Of a stretch of DNA of 64,000 nt, positions 60,134 through 64,000 are shown one piece after another. The notes beneath the pieces were generated by a model. That model saw only the letters and a program-made list of their open reading frames with translations. It was not told the DNA's origin and searched no databases. This DNA is from Holophagales bacterium (GTDB taxonomy: Bacteria; Acidobacteriota; Thermoanaerobaculia; Multivoradales; Multivoraceae), in contig VYDI01000028.1 of the NCBI GenBank assembly GCA_009843505.1, forward strand, positions 186,001 through 250,000, written 5' to 3'. Each line of letters opens with the position of its first letter. Position 1 is the stretch's first letter. A program made the translations under genes and the position numbers.

Positions 60134-60607
60134 TCAGTAAAACGGGCGCCGATGATAGTTGATTCCCTCGAGGATGGTGAACGCCCTGTAGATCTGCTCG
60201 TAGAGGGTCAGCCGAGCAAGCTCGTGAGCAAGGGTGAGCGGCCCCAGCGAGAGCCGGAAACGGCACGACTCCAGGAGGTTGCGGTCAAGTCCCAGGTCCG
60301 AGCCCACGATCCAGACGACGGGCCGCTGCCACTCCGCGCGCAGCCGGCCCACCTCGGTCGCGAGGCCGGTCGAACCAAGACGCCGTCCGCTCCGATCCAG
60401 ACAGACCGTCCAGGCATCGGCAGGCAGGGCCGAGCGGATCGCCTTCCCTTCGAGCCGCAATCGAGTCCGGTCGTCGCCGCGCGCGGGGCGAACAACCAGT
60501 TCCCGCACCGGCGCGAACCTCTCGATCCTCTGCCGATAGTCGCCGCAGAGCGTCTCCCAGGGCTCCCTCCGGCGACCCACCCAGACGACCAGGATCTCGA
60601 ACGCCAC
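60134..60607 (-). CDS. rlmH: 23S rRNA (pseudouridine-1915-N3)-methyltransferase
   Basis: 157-residue SPOUT-class methyltransferase acting on 23S rRNA position 1915. The knot region is present: VVWIVGSDLGL, LSLGPLTLAHELARLTLYEQIYRAF, ending GINYHRRPFY. Start GTG 60607. The gene lies in a minus-strand cluster with the DksA-like, holA and mutM genes, 20 bases upstream of the DksA-like gene, and is divergent from the alpha/beta-fold gene. Confidence 0.93.
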   Translation of the reverse strand: MAFEILVVWVGRRREPWETLCGDYRQRIERFAPVRELVVRPARGDDRTRLRLEGKAIRSALPADAWTVCLDRSGRRLGSTGLATEVGRLRAEWQRPVVWIVGSDLGLDRNLLESCRFRLSLGPLTLAHELARLTLYEQIYRAFTILEGINYHRRPFY

Positions 60608-60649
60608 GAGCCGATTATGCCGTTGCCCCTCGCTGTTATTCTCCGCCCC

Positions 60650-61663
60650 ATGGCCCGCTCCGCGAACCAGGAGTCCCGGCGCTTGATCAGGCGGCGCCTG
60701 ACGAACGGCCTGGTCATCGGCGGCATCGCGCTCGGGGCACCGGCCCTGTTCAACGCGATCGTGGCCCGCAGGGCGGGTCGCCTGCCCCGACCCCGATGGG
60801 GTTCCACCCGGCACGTCGAGGTCGACGGCCACCGGGTGGCCTTCGTTCACCTGGAGTCTCCCCGGCGGGGCGGCCAGCCGCCAATGATCCTGCTCCACAC
60901 GTTCGGTCCGGGGCATACCGGCCTGCTGTGGCGCGAGACCGCCGAACGCCTGGCGCGAAGCCACCACTGTTTCGTGCCCGACTGGCTCGGCTGGGGCGAC
61001 TCGGAACGGAGGAACCAACGCTACACCGCCCAGCTCTACATCGACCTGCTCGGCCGGTTCCTGGAGGAGGTCGTCGGCGAGCGCGCAGTGCTCGTCGCCC
61101 CTCACCGTGCCGCCGCCTATGCCGTCGAGGCCGCCCTGAACGCCCCGGACCTGGTTGCCGCCCTGGCCCTCGTCGGCCCCCAGGGCATCGGCACCGAGGT
61201 CACCGACGAGCGCAGCGACCCCGTGATTCACTCACTGCTCCGGGCGCCGGTGCTCGGCAGGTCGGCGCTCAACCTGGTGACCGGCGAGCGGGCGCTCGAG
61301 AACCACCTGCGACGCGAGACGCTCTTCGGCGCCGAGGGCCTGGGCGAGTCCATGGTTGAGCAGCTCTACCGGGCGAGCCATCTGCCCGGCGCCAGCCACG
61401 CCCTGGTCGATTCGCTCTGCGGCCGGCTCGGACACCGGCTCCAGGCCGGCTTCGGCGACCGGATCAAGCAGCCGGTATGGCTGGCATGGGGCCGCCAGGC
61501 GACCAACCCACCGCTCGAGAACGCCGACCTCTGGCTACAGGAAATGTCGAACGCCGACCTGGACGTCTTCGACGGCTGCCGCAACCTGCCCCACGTCGAA
61601 CGACCGGCCAAGTTCGCGGCGGCGCTCACGGCGTTCATCGAGCGCCAGCGTTTCGCCGCCTGA
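60650..61663 (+). CDS. Alpha/beta-hydrolase-fold protein without the usual nucleophile
   Basis: 337-residue protein with an N-terminal hydrophobic anchor-like segment (LVIGGIALGAPALFNAI) and an alpha/beta-hydrolase fold (ILLHTFGPGHTG oxyanion region, SHHCFVPDWLGWGDSE). At the nucleophile elbow, where GHSMG is expected, it reads APHRAA, so the catalytic serine is replaced; it is probably not an ordinary hydrolase. The late histidine of NLPHVERP is present. An alternative ATG at 60617 would add 11 residues. It is 28 bases upstream of the ileS start. Confidence 0.7.
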   Translation: MARSANQESRRLIRRRLTNGLVIGGIALGAPALFNAIVARRAGRLPRPRWGSTRHVEVDGHRVAFVHLESPRRGGQPPMILLHTFGPGHTGLLWRETAERLARSHHCFVPDWLGWGDSERRNQRYTAQLYIDLLGRFLEEVVGERAVLVAPHRAAAYAVEAALNAPDLVAALALVGPQGIGTEVTDERSDPVIHSLLRAPVLGRSALNLVTGERALENHLRRETLFGAEGLGESMVEQLYRASHLPGASHALVDSLCGRLGHRLQAGFGDRIKQPVWLAWGRQATNPPLENADLWLQEMSNADLDVFDGCRNLPHVERPAKFAAALTAFIERQRFAA

Positions 61664-61691
61664 CCGGGGCGCCGCGCCCAAGGCCTTCGCC

Positions 61692-64000
61692 GTGTCCAGG
61701 GATCCTGCATTCCCGCCCGTTCCCGGCGGCTATCCCTTTCCCGATCTCGAGCGCGAGACACTCGAGTTCTGGCGTCGCGAGCGGGTGTTCGAAGCCTCCC
61801 TCGAGGCTCACGAGGACAGCGAGGAAAGGGAGTTCTCCTTCTACGAGGGGCCGCCGACCGCGAACAACGTGCCCCACGTCGGCCACGTCGTCACCCGGGT
61901 GGTGAAGGACCTCTACCCGCGTTTCCGCACGATGACCGGCCGCAGCGTGCCGCGCAAGGGCGGCTGGGACACGCACGGCCTCCCCGTCGAGATCGAGGTG
62001 GAGAAGCAACTCGGCTTCTCCGGCAAGCAGCAGATCGAGGACTACGGGATCGAGAAGTTCAACAGCGCCTGCCTCGAGAGCGTCAGCGCCTACGAGCGGC
62101 AGTGGCGGCGGATGACGGAGCGGGTCGGCTACTGGCTCGACATGGACGGCGCGTACCTGACCTACAGGAACGCCTACATCGAGTCGGAGTGGTGGGCGCT
62201 GGCCGAGCTCTGGAAGAAGGACCTGCTCTACGAGGGCCGGAAGATCCAGCCCTACTGCGCCCGCTGCGGCACGACCCTGTCGAGCCACGAAGTGGCGCAG
62301 AACTACCGCGACACCGAGGATCCGTCGATCTGGGTGCGGTTCCCCCTGCGACCCGGCCAGTCCATCGCCGCGATCGACGAAGCACCCGACGATGATGGCG
62401 GGGAGGCAGGAGGCGCTTTCAGCACGGACCGGCCCGTCGACATCGCGGCCTGGACGACGACGCCGTGGACCCTGCTCTCCCACGCCGGCATCGCGGTGCA
62501 TCCCGATCTGACCTACCGGGCCGTCGAAGACCCAACGGACCCGGAACGTCTGCTGCTCATCGCGGACGGCCTGGAGCAGCCGGTCCCCGTGCTCCTGCCG
62601 GGCGACGGCAAGCCGACGCGAGTCGATCTCCGTGAGGCCGGCACCGTGGCCCGCTTCTCCGGCCGGTCCCTCGAGGGCCTGCTCTACGACCGGCCCTTCG
62701 CGGTCGAACCGCGCCGCCCCTACCGCGCCGCCGAGGTGTCGGACCGCGCCGGCTTCCGCATACTGCTTGCGGACTACGTGACTCTTGCCGAGGGTACGGG
62801 CGCCGTGCACACCGCGCCGCTCTTCGGCGAGGACGACGAGCGAAGCGGCCGGGAGTACGGCTTGCCCGAACTCCAGGCGGTCGACCACGAAGGGAAGGTC
62901 GCGCTCGATCCCGAGGCTAGCTCCCAGGAACCCGCCGTCCGGAGCCTGATCGACGAGATCAACGGGGCGTGGTTCAAGGACGCCGACCCGGCGATCGTCC
63001 GCTCGTTGCGGCAGCAGGGCCGGTTGCTCCACGGCGAGCGGCGCGGCCACAGCTATCCCTTCTGCTGGCGCTGCGACCAGCCGCTCCTGTACTACGGAAC
63101 GACGAGCTGGTTCGTCCGCACCACCGCCGCCCGCGACCGGTTGATCGAGAAGAACCGCCAGGTCCGCTGGCACCCCGAACACGTCGGCGAGGGCCGGTTC
63201 GGCGACTGGCTCGAGAACGTCGTCGACTGGGCCCTATCGCGCAGCCGCTACTGGGGCACGCCGCTGCCGGTCTGGAAATGCGGCGACTGCGACGCCGTGG
63301 ACGTCGTCGGCTCATTCGAGGAGCTCTTCGGCAAGGTGGGCCGGCCGCTCCCGGACGACCCCTACGACCGCGACTGCTTCGACCCGCACCGGCCGTTCAT
63401 CGACGACGACTTCCAGTGGCGGTGCGCGACTCCGGGCTGCGCCGGCACGATGAAACGGGTCGAGTACGTGATCGACGCCTGGTTCGACTCGGGCGCCATG
63501 CCCTTCGCCCAGTACCACTACCCGTTCGAGAACCAGGAGACGTTCCGCTCGCGCTTCCCGGCGGACTTCATCTCCGAAGCGGTCGACCAGACCAGGGGAT
63601 GGTTCTACACCCTGCACGTCCTCGGCTGCCTGCTGTTCGACAGCCCGGCCTACCGCAACTGCATCGTCCTCGGCCACGTGAACGACGAGAACGGCCGCAA
63701 GATGTCCAAGCGCCTCGGCAACGTGGTCGAGCCGATGGAGGTACTGGCCGAGACCGGGGCCGACGCGCTCCGCTGGTACTTCTGCGTCAACAACCCCGAG
63801 CAACCTTCGCGGTTTTCGGCCCGCCTGGTGCGTGAGGCGGCCCAGACCTTCCTGCTCCCGCTGTGGAACGCCCTCTCGTTCTTCGTGATCTACGCGAACC
63901 TCGACGGCTGGCGGCCCGGTCGCGCGGAGATTCCGTTCGGCGAGCGCGGGTCGCTCGACCGCTGGATCCTGCTCCGCCTCTATCGGCTCGTCCGGGCGAC
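61692..64000 (+). CDS. ileS: Isoleucyl-tRNA synthetase (eukaryote-like type), 3' end outside window
   Basis: Class I aminoacyl-tRNA synthetase charging tRNA-Ile, 769 residues visible from GTG 61692. The HIGH motif appears as HVGH in NVPHVGHVVTRVVKDLY, followed by GWDTHGLPVEIEVEKQLG; the KMSKS motif is KMSKR in DENGRKMSKRLGN. The editing (CP1) domain contains AAWTTTPWTL. These features match the eukaryote-like IleRS type, which is less sensitive to mupirocin in other bacteria. The frame runs to the end of the window without a stop. Confidence 0.94.
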   Translation, partial: MSRDPAFPPVPGGYPFPDLERETLEFWRRERVFEASLEAHEDSEEREFSFYEGPPTANNVPHVGHVVTRVVKDLYPRFRTMTGRSVPRKGGWDTHGLPVEIEVEKQLGFSGKQQIEDYGIEKFNSACLESVSAYERQWRRMTERVGYWLDMDGAYLTYRNAYIESEWWALAELWKKDLLYEGRKIQPYCARCGTTLSSHEVAQNYRDTEDPSIWVRFPLRPGQSIAAIDEAPDDDGGEAGGAFSTDRPVDIAAWTTTPWTLLSHAGIAVHPDLTYRAVEDPTDPERLLLIADGLEQPVPVLLPGDGKPTRVDLREAGTVARFSGRSLEGLLYDRPFAVEPRRPYRAAEVSDRAGFRILLADYVTLAEGTGAVHTAPLFGEDDERSGREYGLPELQAVDHEGKVALDPEASSQEPAVRSLIDEINGAWFKDADPAIVRSLRQQGRLLHGERRGHSYPFCWRCDQPLLYYGTTSWFVRTTAARDRLIEKNRQVRWHPEHVGEGRFGDWLENVVDWALSRSRYWGTPLPVWKCGDCDAVDVVGSFEELFGKVGRPLPDDPYDRDCFDPHRPFIDDDFQWRCATPGCAGTMKRVEYVIDAWFDSGAMPFAQYHYPFENQETFRSRFPADFISEAVDQTRGWFYTLHVLGCLLFDSPAYRNCIVLGHVNDENGRKMSKRLGNVVEPMEVLAETGADALRWYFCVNNPEQPSRFSARLVREAAQTFLLPLWNALSFFVIYANLDGWRPGRAEIPFGERGSLDRWILLRLYRLVRA

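Noticed and set aside
61635-63182. 515-codon minus-strand frame opposite ileS
   Set aside because: Low-complexity translation antisense to a well-defined IleRS.

Overview
This window is high-GC bacterial chromosome (GC well above 60% by eye) with dense gene packing and many 1-4 base start/stop overlaps. No rRNA, tRNA, CRISPR array, prophage or insertion sequence was seen. The gene mix suggests a free-living or host-associated Gram-negative heterotroph. It includes exported lipoprotein sulfatases, secreted proteins with CarboxypepD-like repeats, a TorF-type outer-membrane porin, a Tat-exported molybdenum sulfite dehydrogenase, HMG-CoA synthase, class II glycyl-tRNA synthetase of the single-chain type and a eukaryote-like IleRS. 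Acidobacteriota or a related lineage is my best guess. This is inference, not proven by any marker here.

Layout. 1-10.8 kb: rarA and a DUF2161 nuclease-like gene; sulfatase plus ATP-grasp pair; DUF2339 membrane protein; SoxC/SorA-like sulfite dehydrogenase with a small cytochrome c; a second sulfatase; msrA; two small genes. 10.8-14.8 kb: deoxyhypusine-synthase-like enzyme, then a NifA-type sigma-54 activator followed by a TorF porin preceded by a textbook -24/-12 promoter. 14.8-25 kb: crotonase; an ECF sigma / membrane protein / PDZ protein operon; a three-gene secreted-protein operon; a YdhS-like FAD protein. 25-34 kb: acyl-CoA ligase and aminotransferase; glyQS; MFS exporter; alkyltransferase-like protein coupled to a lipoprotein formylglycine-generating enzyme; mvaS. 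34-39 kb: a five-gene minus-strand operon, nthB-nthA-accessory-folD-M28 peptidase. 39-46.2 kb: aminotransferase, then a probable defence island. 46.2-64 kb: TPP enzyme, alpha/beta hydrolase, UDP-sugar epimerase coupled to a giant GlmS-like protein, Nit amidase, SLC13 transporter, mutM-holA-DksA-like-rlmH housekeeping cluster, a degenerate alpha/beta hydrolase and the 5' part of ileS.

The most interesting region is 40.4-46.2 kb. A Fic protein with intact catalytic and inhibitory motifs is translationally coupled to a DUF1156-like DNA adenine methyltransferase, which overlaps a PD-(D/E)xK endonuclease. The operon starts from an apparently leaderless promoter buried in a perfect inverted repeat. 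Convergent to it are two coupled small genes, each with an R-x4-H motif as in HEPN ribonucleases. Together these look like a restriction-modification system with an added Fic component, next to a candidate two-gene HEPN toxin or RNase system.

Other links between genes: the two Cys-type sulfatases need formylglycine, and the window encodes an enzyme with the catalytic cysteine pair of FGE that also carries a lipoprotein signal. The NifA-like activator probably drives the adjacent porin. A family of double-hairpin intergenic repeats is scattered through the window (about 6.45, 7.86, 9.45, 32.8 and 38.9 kb), and one copy is read into a protein-coding frame.
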